DNA of 64,000 bases from Panax quinquefolius (GCA_020205615.1 CM035162.1:34684479-34748478), one strand, 5' to 3'; shown: positions 12,897-38,142, counted from the first letter of the stretch. The notes: generated by a model from the sequence alone, not told the origin. Program-made: numbers and translations.

Positions 12897-13701
12897 TATT
12901 CCCCCCCTATAAGGATTTCGTTCTCGGAATCTCAAATACAATGTTACTCAAAGAGATGGAGATAATTTTTCTTCATCTTTTCTCGAGTTCCCACATATAT
13001 AGCTTCACCAATATTGTGGTTTCTCCATATTACTTTTTTCAAAGGGTATTATTTTATTTCGTAAAACTTGTACTTTCCTATCAACTATTTGAACAAGAAT
13101 TTCTTCGTATGTTAAAATTTTTCTCCACTTGAATAGGTTCATATTCTATTACATACTTGTAGTCGTGTTTATAAGTTCACAATACCGACACATGAAACAC
13201 GTTGTGAATATGCTCCAATTCCAGAGGTAAAGCTACTTCGTAAGCTACCTCAGCTATCCGCTTCAATACCTCGAAAGGTCCAATGAATCTCAAATTTAAT
13301 TTTCTTTTCTTCCCGAATCTAATTTTTCCTTTCTAGTGAGATGCCTTTAAAAACACGAATGACCCTATGTCGAAATCCCTCTTTTGCTGATGCAAATATG
13401 CATACTTCTTATGTCCGCCTTCGAAAGCGGCTTACATCCCCGCTTTTATCCCCCTGATAATATCCGATGTTTCATAAATCAATTCTAGTCCTAAAATTTA
13501 CGCTTCTCTTACCTCATCCCAACACAATGGGGTTCTACACTTCTCCCCATACAATGACTCATATAGGCGGCATTCCTATACTTACGTGATAACTATTGTT
13601 ATACGTGAACTCTCACCAAAGCCCAATTACCCTTAAAATCCATAACGCACACTCTCAAAGATATTCTCTAGCGTCAGATTATTCTTTCACTCGACCATCG
13701 C
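12897..13701 (-). pseudogene. Gypsy element F: integrase C-terminus, part 1
   Basis: Reading the minus strand gives degenerate gypsy integrase C-terminal sequence (for example the ..IHWTFRGIEA region near 13270) and, at the right edge, DGRVKE, which corresponds to the HPQTDGQSERT block. The frame is broken many times. The segment is cut at 13701 by the insertion of another gypsy element, and its continuation is at 21919. Confidence 0.7.
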
Positions 13702-16109
13702 TGTGAGACCCCGATTTTATCAATAAAGATTTAAATTTTTTCAAATAATTTTTTATATTATGGTGTGAATTTGAGATAATATTATAGTTGTGGGTAGTAT
13801 TTATAAATTTTGCAAAGTATGCAAGTGGTTATATTATATTCGATTGGTCAGGAATATTCTATTTAGCAGAAATATTCGATAACTACCAATCATCAGTGGA
13901 CCCCATAATGTAATTATTGTTTTGATCGAGAAAACGACAAAAAATTTTTATTGAAATAACTACGGAAGTTTTACCGTGGTTACCGTTGAACTACCTTAGT
14001 AGTAAAAAGTACAATAATACGCATTGGTTGCATAAGAAGCATTACCAGATTGATTATCGATGCTTATGTGAGAAGTCACTCATTTGATTCCATTATTGTC
14101 GATTAATAATATGAATTATTATAATGATAATGACGCTTTTGTTTTATTCAGATTATTAACGTAATAAAACGTAAACATCTTTTATATAAAATAGAATACT
14201 TTATTAAAGTTATTCTATAAATAGAATATATTATATTTTATTACGATAGTGTTGCATAGTGTTTTTGCATAAGTGTTTTTGATAGTATTGCATAAAGTTT
14301 TTGCATAGTAAAATGTTTTTATATAAATAGAATATATTATATTTTATTTAAAAGATTTTTCTTTAAATATGGACCGTCGATTAAAGTAAATCAATCTGGA
14401 CCGTTCATGGATTAGTTACTATGCATTCCATTTTCCTATAAATAAAGCTCATTCCTTCATTATTTTCTTTACGAATTCATTGAAACTCTAGAGAGAGAAA
14501 TTATAGAGAGAAGCTTTATAGAGAGAAAATTATAGAAAGAAGAAGAGTATATTCGCTACTTCACTATTTCTATATTCAGCTTTTTTTACGGTAAGTGGGT
14601 GTTATTCTTTCTTCTTGAAGAGAACTTCATTATTCCATTCATTATTATTCTCGTTGAATAACTCCGTAAAAGTGGCATACCCTATACATAACCTCAGATA
14701 CGCCAGATACCCTATACTTGGTGAAATCCTTATGTTATTCCGTTGCTTATTATTCTGCTGGAATAACTCAGATACGCTGCCATTACCCTATACTTGGTGA
14801 CATTCTTCTATTATTCTCGCTGAACATCCTGTCATGTTTTTACACCTGACCGGTTCCGCTTTTATTATTCTCGTTGGAACATCCTCGTCACAGGTGTTTT
14901 ACACCTGGTTCCGCTTTTTATCATTCTGTTGTAATATCCTATCTGCGTGTTTTACACCGGATCCGGTTCCATCTTTATTATTCTGTTGAACATCCTGCTT
15001 GCGGTGAATTTCACCCCGACCTCGGTTCCATTATTATTATTCTCTTGAATAACTCGCCTATGGCGGCACCGCATGCATGGTGATTTCTTTTGTTATTCCA
15101 TTCTTTATTATACCCAATGGTTAAAACTTTGACTTCTATACTCCATGAAATTAGTAGAATATCCTCGATATTTGTGTTTCATCCAAAGATCTTTTCATGG
15201 AAATATTCTTCCGATCATTCTTGAATTTTACTCTCACTTAAACAAGCATCATGTCGACAATTTGGACGTTAATAATTCATGGATTAAATAATTCTTGAAC
15301 TTGTTTTATTGAATTATTATGTCATTGTCATCATCCTCATGTTATATTATGTTATCTTTGGCTTACGCATGCATAGATGAACTTAGTATGATTATGACCA
15401 GGATCATTCGGTATAATCACGACTTGATATAAATGATGTGACAAAAGTCCTCGCGGGCACTGTGTAATGCAATTGATGGATAGTTTTTGGTATGATTATG
15501 ACCAGGGTGATTCGGTATAGTCATGACCATTGATAATTTGATGAAAATCCTCGACCGTGGTACGTGGATGATTAGATGTGGTGGTTTATTTATTGTCGAG
15601 TCTCAAATATAAAAATTGATGAAAACCTTTTAAAACCCTAAAAGATAGTAGACTTTATTCTCTACTGACTTTTTAATGGGTCATTATTCCGCAAGCAGCT
15701 TAAACCGGTTGTCTATTGTATTTTATCGCTTTAACATCATTGAAGGCTAATGATAATTTATTCTCGCATTATCTTAGTCATAATATTTCTTCTTGGGCTA
15801 GTTGAGCTCACCTTTTTCTTTCACCGTTTCTCTTGAAAATGAGAACATAGCCGGGACGAGTCGGAAACGGTAATGGTCCGTAGGATAAGATTAGTAGTCC
15901 TCACTATTCTGTGAAATAGTGTGATAATAGTCAGTAATGAGGACTCCTTTTGAGTTTGTATAATATCTAGTAGACAAAATTTGTATTCAAACTCACGCTT
16001 TATGTCGATTGTACACCTACGCTTATATTAGTAAGTTGTATTTGAATTTATGTACCATGTAAGTGGCGACCCAAGATGGGTGACGATACTTAATTTTGGG
16101 GGCGCCACA
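13702..16109 (+). repeat. 5' LTR of element A (2408 bp)
   Basis: This begins TGTGAGACCCCGATTTT and ends GGGGGCGCCACA. A likely transcription start region lies near 14440-14590 (CCTATAAATAAAGCTC TATA motif, then GAGAGAGAAATTATAGAGAG). Six to seven about 60-bp units of TTATTCTxGTTGGAA..GGTTCC follow at 14640-15080. Confidence 0.92.
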
Positions 16110-17390
16110 ACTTGGTATCGTAGCTTAGGATATGATCCTCGCTAAGATGCGAGATAAGAACTAGGAGGGAGAGACGGGAATTCTTCGCTAGTATGACCTA
16201 CCTAAGTTTATTTGGTATTTGATTGGCTCACGTAATATAGGGATAATTTGTTAAATGTCAATTAACCCTTGTTTTGTGACAAAGTGTTTGAGAATGGCAT
16301 CCAAAATGCCGAGATAAGCAATGAAGCACATGAGAGTGTTGATTCAGCTTCAAACAAAAGGTAACGACCAACAACACGATAATAATCATATCGGTGGCAA
16401 CGGCTATCGTAACAATGATAACCATCGGGGGGAAATTATCATGCTAAGAATGGTAACCACTTTGCGGTAATCATGGCAAAGATAATAGAAGTGGAAATTT
16501 CAAGAAGAGAAGGTCATTTAGCTTGATTTTGTCGTATAGTGAAGTCAAGTCCAGTTGGGATAGTGGCACCAAAGGCGGATACGGACAAAACAAAATCGGT
16601 GGTTTCAGGAAGAGTGTTTTTCGTGACTTCTCAAAAAGTGGGTAACCCGAATGAAGTTAGCACGGGTTAGTTAATTATAAATTCTTGCATGAAGTCTATA
16701 CCTTATAAGATACCGTTCTACCCATTCTTTTATCTCGCTTGCTTTGCTCAACATTTAAATTTGACTCCTAGAAGTTAGACTTTAACTTATTGGTTGAAAC
16801 TTCGTTGGGAGAAACCTTCGTTACCTCCACTGCTTATTAATCTTGTTGTTTCAAATAAACACTTTCACGCTACTCCGTCGATATTATCTCTTTGAAAATA
16901 TTTGCCTTTGATGGTATTTTAGGAATCAATTGGTTAACTACTCATCATTCTTTTCGTAAGGTTGTTAGCTTTTATATTCATAACCAAACTACTAAAGTCA
17001 ATTATTGTCATATCAAGCCATAAGTAAAGAGCCCCGAACCTTTCGTTGTTGACTTCCTTGTGTGGAATGCACCGGCCGGACTTTCAGAGGCGACGTCGTG
17101 GATCAAGATGGCAAGTTGATAGGTATCATTGTGAGGTGCTATCTGTGTTAAGGGATAGAAGTCACAGTTGTATTAATGTGACGTACTATCCAAGTCTTGG
17201 ACGAGAGTAATAGCTTTTGAATGATATTTCTATCATTAATAAATTTCTTGGCGTATTCTTGAAGACTTCTTAGCCTACCCTAGAGCGTGAAATCGAATTT
17301 TGTATTGACCCCAAAGATAAAACCCATTTCTTAAACCCTCAAATATTTCTTCAACTAAAAGGATCAGCTTTACGTGGTTTATGATGAAAG
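16110..17390 (+). pseudogene. Element A: degenerate gag zinc knuckle, protease and RT start
   Basis: A short gag-like N-terminus near 16290-16330 jumps to one zinc-knuckle remnant (EGHLA-stop-FC, about 16515) and to protease sequence similar to that of element B (LIINS.., HLNLTP.., IGILGINWLTTHH-like region near 16920). The stretch ends in the RT lead-in (IEFCID, near 17290). Stops and shifts occur in every frame, so no protein is expected. Confidence 0.7.
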
Positions 17391-19440
17391 TCATAATAAA
17401 AGCATTGGACTAATGAAAATCATGGGTATTCGTGGTATTAGTAAGTTTTATGATGAGTTATGTTGGTTAGTATGTAAAAACATGAAAGTTTCTTAAAAAT
17501 CACAAAGAGTTGAAAATCGATTTTGGTGAAAACGTAATATGAAATTCAATAGACCATATCTCCTATTATATTTTGAATTTTTGAATGTGGTCAAGTCCTA
17601 GAGTTAGATCTATGAGTTACCTAACTAATCCAAGTGGAATTACTGGAAAAGGTGTTGTAGATTTTTGTGTGGACTGATTTTAGCAAAGGAGGCCAAAGCT
17701 GTAAATTTCAAAATGCTACTGCCCAGAAACTTTAAGGGGCTGTTTCGGCCACTTAAATTATGAGAAAATTCTGGCCTTTTAGGACATGAAGGTATATGGT
17801 ATAAAGTATCTCCTGTCCAAAATGAGCTCATTCTCGACTTAAAATGAGCAAGTTATGACTATTTCAATATTTAGGTTTTTCCGATTTAAAAACGCTTATA
17901 ACCGGAGTTCTATAACTCCGATGACCATGAAATTTAAACTGGAAGCTCACGTTAACATGTGTAAGATCCTGCCAAGATTTGGGGATTTTTGGAGTTAAAC
18001 TTGAGGTAGCTAATTTCTTAAGGAATTAATTAGAAATTGATTTTTGAAAAATAGTAAATGAATTTTAAAAATTCCGAGAAAAATATATTTTCATTATGGG
18101 ACTATATTATGCTAAATCCCAGAAAAGAAATATTTTTGGGACTAATTTGGTATTTTCATGAAAATAGTTTAGTTACGAACATATGAGTTAAATATGTTAT
18201 GTGAAGTAACAAAGTTGAAAATAGGATTTTATGGCTAGAGAATCCTATATAGAATATATGCATATTTTTGATGAGGATTTGATAATTGGTGATGATATTT
18301 TATGAGTATGACATTTTGAATGATTAAATGCATTATATGGTAAAGCGTAAAACAATTGAGATAAATTGTTTATAAATTTAAGAAGTGATTAAAATATTAT
18401 TATAATATTAATGTTATTAGATTATGAGATTATTAAGTGATTGATAACATGGGGATATTCTTGAATCCTGGATAAATTATATTATAAATGTTTAATATTT
18501 ATCTTTTATCTCATTTGATTGATTCTTTATATCATTATCCTCATGTTTATATTATGTTGAAAGTCATCATGTATTCAGATGGTGCATAGATGGACTTGGT
18601 ATGATTATGACCGAGGATTGTTCTATAATCATAACCGTAATTGAATACACGATTATCTTTGGTAGTAGTGCATGGATAATTTGTGGTCGTGATATTAATG
18701 AATACACAATTATCTTTGGCCGTAGTGCATGGATAATTTGTGGTCGTGATACTAATGAATACACGATTATCTTTTGCCGTAGTGCATGGATAATTTGTGG
18801 TCGTGATACTTAATGAATACACGATTATCTTTTGTCTTAGTAGTATGGATAATTTGTGGTCGTGATATCTTAATGAATACACAATTATCTTTGGCCATAG
18901 TGCATGGATAATTTGTGGTCGTGATACTAATGAATACACAATTATTTTGGTCGTTGTGTATGGATAATTTGTGGTCGCGATACTAATGAATACACGATTA
19001 TCTTTGGTAGTAGTTCATGGATAATTCGTGGTCGTGATACTAATGAATATCCTCGGCTCGTAGTGCGGGGATGATTCGATGATATGGATTAATTATTGAA
19101 ATGAGTCTCAAAGAATGAAATATTAATTCATGGATGTGGTAATACCATCTTTGGTCAGTAGTGCATTGATAGACTTGGTATGATTATGACCACGGATTAT
19201 TCTTGTATAATCATGATCAGTAATTGAAAACACGAATATCCTTAGCCAAGAAGGTGCATGGATAATTCATGGTTGTGATACTATTAAAAGTTGAGTCTTA
19301 GCATTATTGGTTTTATAGCTTGTATATCTTTAGCTTTGTAGAAGTGCAAAGATGAATAGTTAATGAATAGCTTTGGCAGATTTCAAAGATGAATTTAATA
19401 TTTTAAAACGATAAAGGTATTCAAGGTATCCTCATCTCTT
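17391..19440 (+). other. Foreign segment replacing pol in element A
   Basis: Where RT, RNase H and integrase should be, 17391-18480 holds sequence of LTR-like character (ACCGGAGTTCTATAACTCCGATGACC near 17900) and 18480-19400 resembles the 3' half of gypsy LTRs (ATGTTGAAAGTCATC, GATGGACTTGGTATGATTATGACC). The extreme end of pol returns at about 19410-19496. This appears chimeric and not simply deleted. Confidence 0.6.
18643..19044. repeat. Minisatellite, seven about 57-bp units
   Basis: Units starting GAATACACRATTATCTTT begin at 18643, 18700, 18757, 18815, 18875, 18932 and 18988, with a diverged eighth from 19045. Each contains GTGCATGGATAATTTGTGG and TCGTGATACTAAT. The unit lacks stops in several frames, which creates spurious ORFs on both strands. 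One to three copies of the same unit occur in the related LTRs. Confidence 0.92.
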
Positions 19441-19496
19441 TATCATACCAGTATCGCACCTAATTTCGAGGGCTTAAATTCCATAAGGAGGGAGAT

Positions 19497-21918
19497 TGTG
19501 AGACCCCAGGATTTTATCAATAAAGATTTAAATTTTTTTCAAATAATTTTTTATATTATGGTGTGAATTTGAGATAATATTATAGTTGTGGGTAGTATTT
19601 ATAAATTTTGCAAAGTATGCAAGTGGTTATATTATATTCGATTGGTGGGGAATATTCGGTTTAGCAGGAATATTCGCATAACTACTCAATCATTGGTGGA
19701 CCCCACAATGTAATTATTGTCGGATTGATCGAAAAACGACAAAAATATTTTATTGAAATAACTATGCGGAAGTTTTACCGTGGTTACCGTTGAACTACTT
19801 TCAGTAGTAAAAGTACATGAATACGTGTGGTTGCATAAGAAGCATTACCAGTATTGATTATTATCGATGCTTATGTGAGAAGTCACTCGGTTTGATTCCA
19901 TTATCATCGATTAATAATATGAATTATTATAAATGATAATGACGCTTTTGTTTTATTCAGTATTATTAACGTAATAAAATGTAAACATCTTTTATATAAA
20001 ATAGAATACTTTATTAAAGTTATTCTATAAATAGAATATATTATATTTTATTATGCATAGTGTTGCATAAAGTGTTTTGCATAGTGTTTTGCATAGTATT
20101 GCATAGTGTTTGCATAGTAAAATGTTTTTATATAAATAGAATATATTATATTTTATTTAAAAGATTTTTCTTTAAATATGGACCGTCGATTAAAGTAAAT
20201 CAATCTGGACCGCTCATGGATTAGTTACTTATGCATTCCATTTTCCTATAAATAGAAGCTCATTCCTTCATTATTTTCTTACGAATTCATTGAAACTCTA
20301 GAGAGAAATTATAGAGAGAAGCTATAGAGAGAAAATTATAGAAAGAAGAAGAGTATTCTCTACTTCACTATTTCTATATTCAGGTTCTTTTACGGTAAGG
20401 GGTGTTATTCTTTCTTCTTGAAGAGAACTTCATTATTCCATTCATTATTATTCATTGAATAACTCGTAAAAAGTGGCATACCCTATACATAACTCAGATA
20501 CGCAAAGATACCCTATACTTGGTGAAATCCTTATGTTATTCCGTTGCTTATTATTCATTGAATAACTCAGATACGCGCTTATTTACCCTATACTTGGTGA
20601 CATTCTTCTATTATTCTGCTGAACATCCTCATGCATGTGTTTTACACCTACCGGTTCCGCTTTTATTATTCTCGCTTGAACATCCTGCTCATGTGTTTTT
20701 ACACCGACCCGGTTCCGCCTTTTTATCATTCTCATTGTAATATCCTATCTCATGTGTTTTACACCGATCCGGTTCCATCTTTATTATTCTCATTGAACAT
20801 CCCGCTTGCAGTGAATTTCACCACCGTTCCGTTATTATTATTCATTTGGAATAACTCTGTCATGGCAAGTACCGCATGCATGGTGATTTCTTTTGTTATT
20901 CCATTCTTTATTATACCCAAATAAGTTAAAACTTTGACTTCTATACTCCATGAAATTAGTAGAATATCCTCGATATTTGTGTTTCATCCAAAGATCTTTT
21001 CATGGAAATATTCTTCCGATCATTCTTGAATTTTACTCTACGTAAACAAAGATCATGTTGACAATTTGGACGTTAATAATTCATGGATTAAATAATTCTT
21101 GAACTTGTTTTATTGAATTATTATGTCATTGTCATCATCCTCATGTTATATTATGTTATCTTTGGCTTACGTGCATAGATGAACTTAGTATGATTATGAC
21201 CAGGATCATTCGGATAATCATGACTTGATATAAATGATGTGACAAAAGTCCTCGGGTCTGCTGTAATGCAATGTGATGGATAGTTTTTGGTATGATTATG
21301 ACCGGGGGTGATTCGGTATAGTCATGACCATTGATAATTTGATGAAAATCCTCGGCCGTGGTAGTACGTGGATGATTAGATGTGGTGGTTTATTTATTGT
21401 CGAAGTCTCAAATGATAAAAATTGATGAAAACCTTTAAAACCTAAAAGATAGTAGACTTTATTCTCTACTTGACTCTTTTAATGGGTTGCTTATTCATTG
21501 CCGAGCTTAAACCGGTTGTCTATTGTATTTTATCGCTTTTAACATCATTTGAAGGCTAATGATAATTTATTCTCGCATTATCTTAGTCATAATATTTCTT
21601 CTTGGGCTAGTTGAGCTCACCTTTTCTTTCATTCTTCTTCGTGAAATGAGAACATAGCCGGGACGAGCCTGGGAAACGAAGTAATGGTCCGAGGATAGCA
21701 TTAGTAGTCCTCACTATTCGTGAAATAGTGTGATAATAGTCGTAATGAGGACTCCTTTTGAGTTTGTATAATATCTAGTAGACAAAATTTGTATTCAAAC
21801 TCACGCTTTATGTCGATTGTACACTTACGCTTATATTAGTAAGTTGTATTTGAATTTATGTACCATGTAAGTGGCGACCCAAGATGGGTGACGTATACTT
21901 AATTTTGGGGGCGTCACA
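19497..21918 (+). repeat. 3' LTR of element A (2422 bp)
   Basis: This is collinear with 13702-16109. Differences cluster at CTG/CAG positions inside the about 60-bp units (20420-20880). It ends GGGGGCGTCACA and abuts the integrase sequence of element F. Confidence 0.92.
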
Positions 21919-22982
21919 ATCAGTTTGAGGATGATACGACGTACTCAATCTCAACTGTGTTCCCATACGCTCTTCTAAAATTTTCTAAAAATTCGATATG
22001 AACCGCGGATCTCGATCTGACACAATCAATACTGGGACACCATGCCTTACAACAATCTCTTTAACATACAGTTTAGCTAATTGATTTAGGTTGAATCTGA
22101 TCTTAATTGCCAAGAAGTGAGCTGACTTTGCCAGTCGATCCACAATAACCCAGATTGCTTCATAACCCTTTTGAGTAGTCGGAAGCCCCAAAACAAAATC
22201 CATTTTTATGTGCTTCCATTTCCACTCCAGAATTTCTAGTGGTTGTAACAACTCACTCGATCTCTGATGCTGTGATTTAACAATTTGACAAGTTTGGCAT
22301 TTACTCACATATTTTGTCACCTCTCTTTTCAAATTGGGCCACCAAAAGTGTTGTCGAAGATCTTGATAGATCTTCGTGCTGCTCGGATGAATTAAGAAAT
22401 TAGAATTGTGTGCCTCTCGTAAGATTTCCTCCTTTAACTCAGGTACCGCTGGTACCCACACTTTTTTTCGAATCTCAACAATCCTTCTTTTTGTCTATTT
22501 TGAATTTAGTGTTTTCTCCTTCATCACATGTTTCTTTATTTTTCCACAATCTTCATCTTGATCCCGAGCTATCTTTACTCTTTCCAATAAAACTAGATTT
22601 AGTCTCCATGTTAAACAATTTTTCTTCCGAATGCCTTGGATGTCTTATCTCAATTTCCATTCTCTCTATTTCTTTAATGATCTCCTCCCGAGCTGGTTAA
22701 CATTTCTAACCTCTCCTGTCATTTCGCTTAAGCCGCCGACCGACTATGTCAAGTTATTTTTGGGTGATACATAATATCGCAATAATAATCTTTGATCAAT
22801 TCTAACCACCTCATCTCGCCTCATATTCAGCTCTTTTTGTGTGAAGATAAGGTTCAGACTTTTATGGTATGTGTAAATCTCACATTTCTCTCAATACAAA
22901 TAATGTCTCCATATTTTTAAGATAAATACCACCGCCGTCAACTCCAAGTCGTGAGTAGAATATCATTTCTCGTAGTTCTGAG
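21919..22982 (-). pseudogene. Gypsy element F: integrase core and RNase H, part 2
   Basis: 22461-21985 holds the integrase zinc finger (HFWWPNLKREV, CQTCQIVKSQHQ), then PLEILEWKWKHIKMDFV with the first catalytic Asp, WVIVDRLAKSAHF, and IVSDRDPRF with the second. The next residues, YHPQTD, are cut at 21919 and continue as GRVKE at 13701. 22790-22982 keeps RNase H remnants ([19 protein letters not shown]). Everything upstream (RT, protease, gag) is gone: sequence changes at about 22982 to subtilase 3' flank. Confidence 0.82.
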
Positions 22983-23312
22983 TTTTTGGATTATCAGTTT
23001 AAATCTGCACAAACTTGTGGGTGCACTCTCATGGGAATTATTCAAATACCCAGGCCTATCTCCTTCTATAGCCAACTCAAAAAAAAACATAATAAGATTT
23101 CTAAATTATATTTATAGAACCATTTTAATGCACACAAATTAACATACATAGAAGCAAGCATTACTTTGTAGTTTTATTTCGCTTAATACGCTTTAGAGTT
23201 GACAAATTACCTATTTCAGACACTTGTAGCCTGGGACTTTGGTCCCATCCAAGTATCACAAAGTAAAAAACATGGATTTCTCTAACTAATGGAGGAAGTA
23301 ATAGGTTTATAA
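22969..23312. repeat. Duplicate of the subtilase 3' flank (partner 23848-24253)
   Basis: The block from TTCTGAGTTTTTGGATTATCAG to GGAGGAAGTAATAGGTTTA repeats 23848-24253, lacking about 70 bp present in the partner. Its left end is fused to RNase H sequence of gypsy element F. It lies in the same orientation as the partner. Confidence 0.85.
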
Positions 23313-23782
23313 GAGGGATTCATTAGAACAATCATAAGAGGGATGATCAAGCCACCATTTGGGATAGTATGGAGAAGAGTGAAAATCTGAGTATGGAGAG
23401 AATTGATTTTCCACCATGGAATCGTATGGAGAAGACTAAATGTGCAGCAGGGGTATGCAACAAAGGGAATTTAGAAAATATGCAACGGTAGATAGAAGAA
23501 AGGAAAGGGAGGATCAAAGGTTGCTAGCCTTATGGCTTTGATACCATGTTAGAACAACATATTAGAGAGAATATTGAATTGAGAGAATAGATAATTGCAT
23601 AGATAATAACTTGATAATTATCTCTCTTGTTTACATTGAGAAGATAGGAGATATTTATACCAATACAAGATAAGATGGGTGACTAACATATTACCTAACT
23701 CAAGGAGATAATCATGGAGATAACCATTACATAATTATTGGAGATAATCATGGAAGAGTGAATGATGGAAACTATCCTAACA
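23313..23782 (-). mobile_element. Truncated copia-type element: one LTR, binding site and leader
   Basis: 23547-23782 is a 236-bp LTR with inverted ends TGTTAG..CTAACA. On the minus strand it is followed by a binding site TGGTATCAAAGCC (23546-23534) complementary to initiator-Met tRNA. 23313-23533 would be the start of the internal region, with a short reading frame MVENQFSPYSDF. The rest and the other LTR are missing. Confidence 0.65.
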
Positions 23783-24285
23783 ATATAATAATATCTAAAA
23801 TATTATATTCCTAAAATATAGCCTAATACTACTGGTGAAAAACTAGTTCTGAGTTTTTGAATTATCAGTTTAATTCTGCACAAATCTGTGGGTGCACTTT
23901 CATGGGAATTATTCAAATACACAGGCCTATCTCCTTCTATAGCCAACTCATTTATAGTTTCTGTTTCAATGTGGGATTGAAGTTCTCACACTTAGCACTT
24001 TCCTTTCCATATTCTCGGATGACTAAAAAAAAACATAATAAGATTTCTAAATTATATTTAGAGAACCATTTTAATGCACACAAACATACATAGAAGCAAG
24101 CATTACTTTTGTGGTTTTATTTCGCTTAATACGCTTTAGAGTTGACAAATTACCTATTTCAGACACTTGTAGCCCGGGACTTAGGTCCCATCCAAGTACC
24201 ACAAAGTAAAAAACATGGATTTCTCTAACTAATGGAGGAAGCAATAGGTTTACATTTCTTCCATCCCGTTAGTCTTTGATCTGAT

Positions 24286-37191
<12,906 letters not shown>

Positions 37192-37249
37192 TACTTGGTA
37201 GTTCTGAATACTGTTTAGTGAAGTTGGATGTTTATGAAGTATAGATTTC

Positions 37250-37262
37250 AAATATATATAGG
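37250..37262 (-). promoter_or_regulatory. TATA box of the right subtilase copy
   Basis: CCCTATATATATTTGAA on the minus strand lies about 60 nt upstream of the ATG at 37191 and is identical to the left copy's TATA region. Confidence 0.5.
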
Positions 37263-37775
37263 GCTAGGTAGCTTTGATAGTTGTGATGTCCGTACCACCT
37301 CTTGGAGCTTTGCTGGAACAATGCTGCTGCTGCTGCAGCCTGGATCATGGTGTGATCATCGCCTGTTTTTGAGGAATTTTTTATTGGAGCAAGTGTCCCA
37401 ATCATTTTTGATTCATAAAAACTCTTCCTCTTCCATTATCAAATTTGTTTCATCCTAGGCCTGTCATTCTTCCTATATCCTACTTCTTTTATCACCTACA
37501 GCTGTTACATATATCCATTATATATATATATATATAGTTAGTAAATTTGTATCATTAGAATATTCTGCAGCCCTTTGCCTAGCAACCTAGGTATTGATGT
37601 TCTTTAGTCTTGTAGCATTGTTAGTTCCATCAAACCATGTAATTTTCTAACATTGACACCATTTTAAACTGTTTCAAATTTCAGTACAGATTGCTATTCT
37701 AAGTTAAAAACAGTTTAATGAGTAATGAAATTATATATAAAAGTTATACAATATAAATGCGTATATATATATATA

Positions 37776-38142
37776 TATATGAGCAGTGGCGAAGCCAGGA
37801 AGTTTTAGCAGTAGGGTCAAAATTAGTAGTAAGTTATAAAAAATTTGGTGGGGTTAAGCGGTGCCCTCATACCAATTTTTTTTTAATACTTTTTACTTTC
37901 AGGTTAGACAAATGCATCCAAATATCCAATTTAATAATACTAACAAAAGGGGAAAATTACAATTGATTTCTGAAAACAAAACTGAGGTTGGAGAAATTGA
38001 AGAGAGGCTTGGCCGCTTGGGGTCAAAAGTTGAGTGGGGGTCAAAAATTGAGTGGGGTAAAAAAAATGTTTAAGTGATTTCAAAAATTGAGTGGGGTCAA
38101 TCGACCCCACATTTTTACCATAGCTTCGCCGGTGTATATGAG
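37776..38142. mobile_element. hAT-like MITE, 351 bp, TSD TATATGAG
   Basis: The element 37784-38134 has terminal inverted repeats CAGTGGCGAAGC and GCTTCGCCGGTG and an exact 8-bp duplication TATATGAG at 37776-37783 and 38135-38142. An 8-bp duplication and CAGNGGCGRAGC ends are typical of hAT elements. It has no coding capacity. The left segmental duplicate lacks it at the same place (near 2056), which marks an empty site. Confidence 0.88.

Larger units (their letters stand above)
13702..21918 (+). mobile_element. Gypsy element A: LTR pair with replaced internal region
   Basis: Two about 2.4-kb LTRs in the same orientation enclose 3.4 kb. LTRs start TGTGAGACCCC and end GGCGCCACA or GGCGTCACA. 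The binding site TTGGTATCGTAGCTTAGG follows the left LTR, and the purine tract AAGGAGGGAGAT precedes the right one. It lies inside the integrase gene of element F. The flanks ATCGC and ATCAG are imperfect versions of a 5-bp duplication. Most of pol is missing, so it is non-autonomous. Long LTRs fit the Tekay/Del chromovirus lineage, by inference. Confidence 0.9.

Noticed and set aside
14615..15083. Short plus-strand ORFs rich in Tyr, Ser and Leu inside the LTR of element A, and their equivalents at 20519-20924, 38682-39084 and 46352-46660
   Set aside because: They are translations of the about 60-bp TTATTCTGTTGGAA LTR units. They are not conserved in frame between copies and overlap no known domain.
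18547..18939. Overlapping ORFs on both strands (130, 65 and 70 codons) with repetitive proteins
   Set aside because: They come from the 57-bp minisatellite, whose unit lacks stops in several frames. The translations are only the repeat read in different frames.
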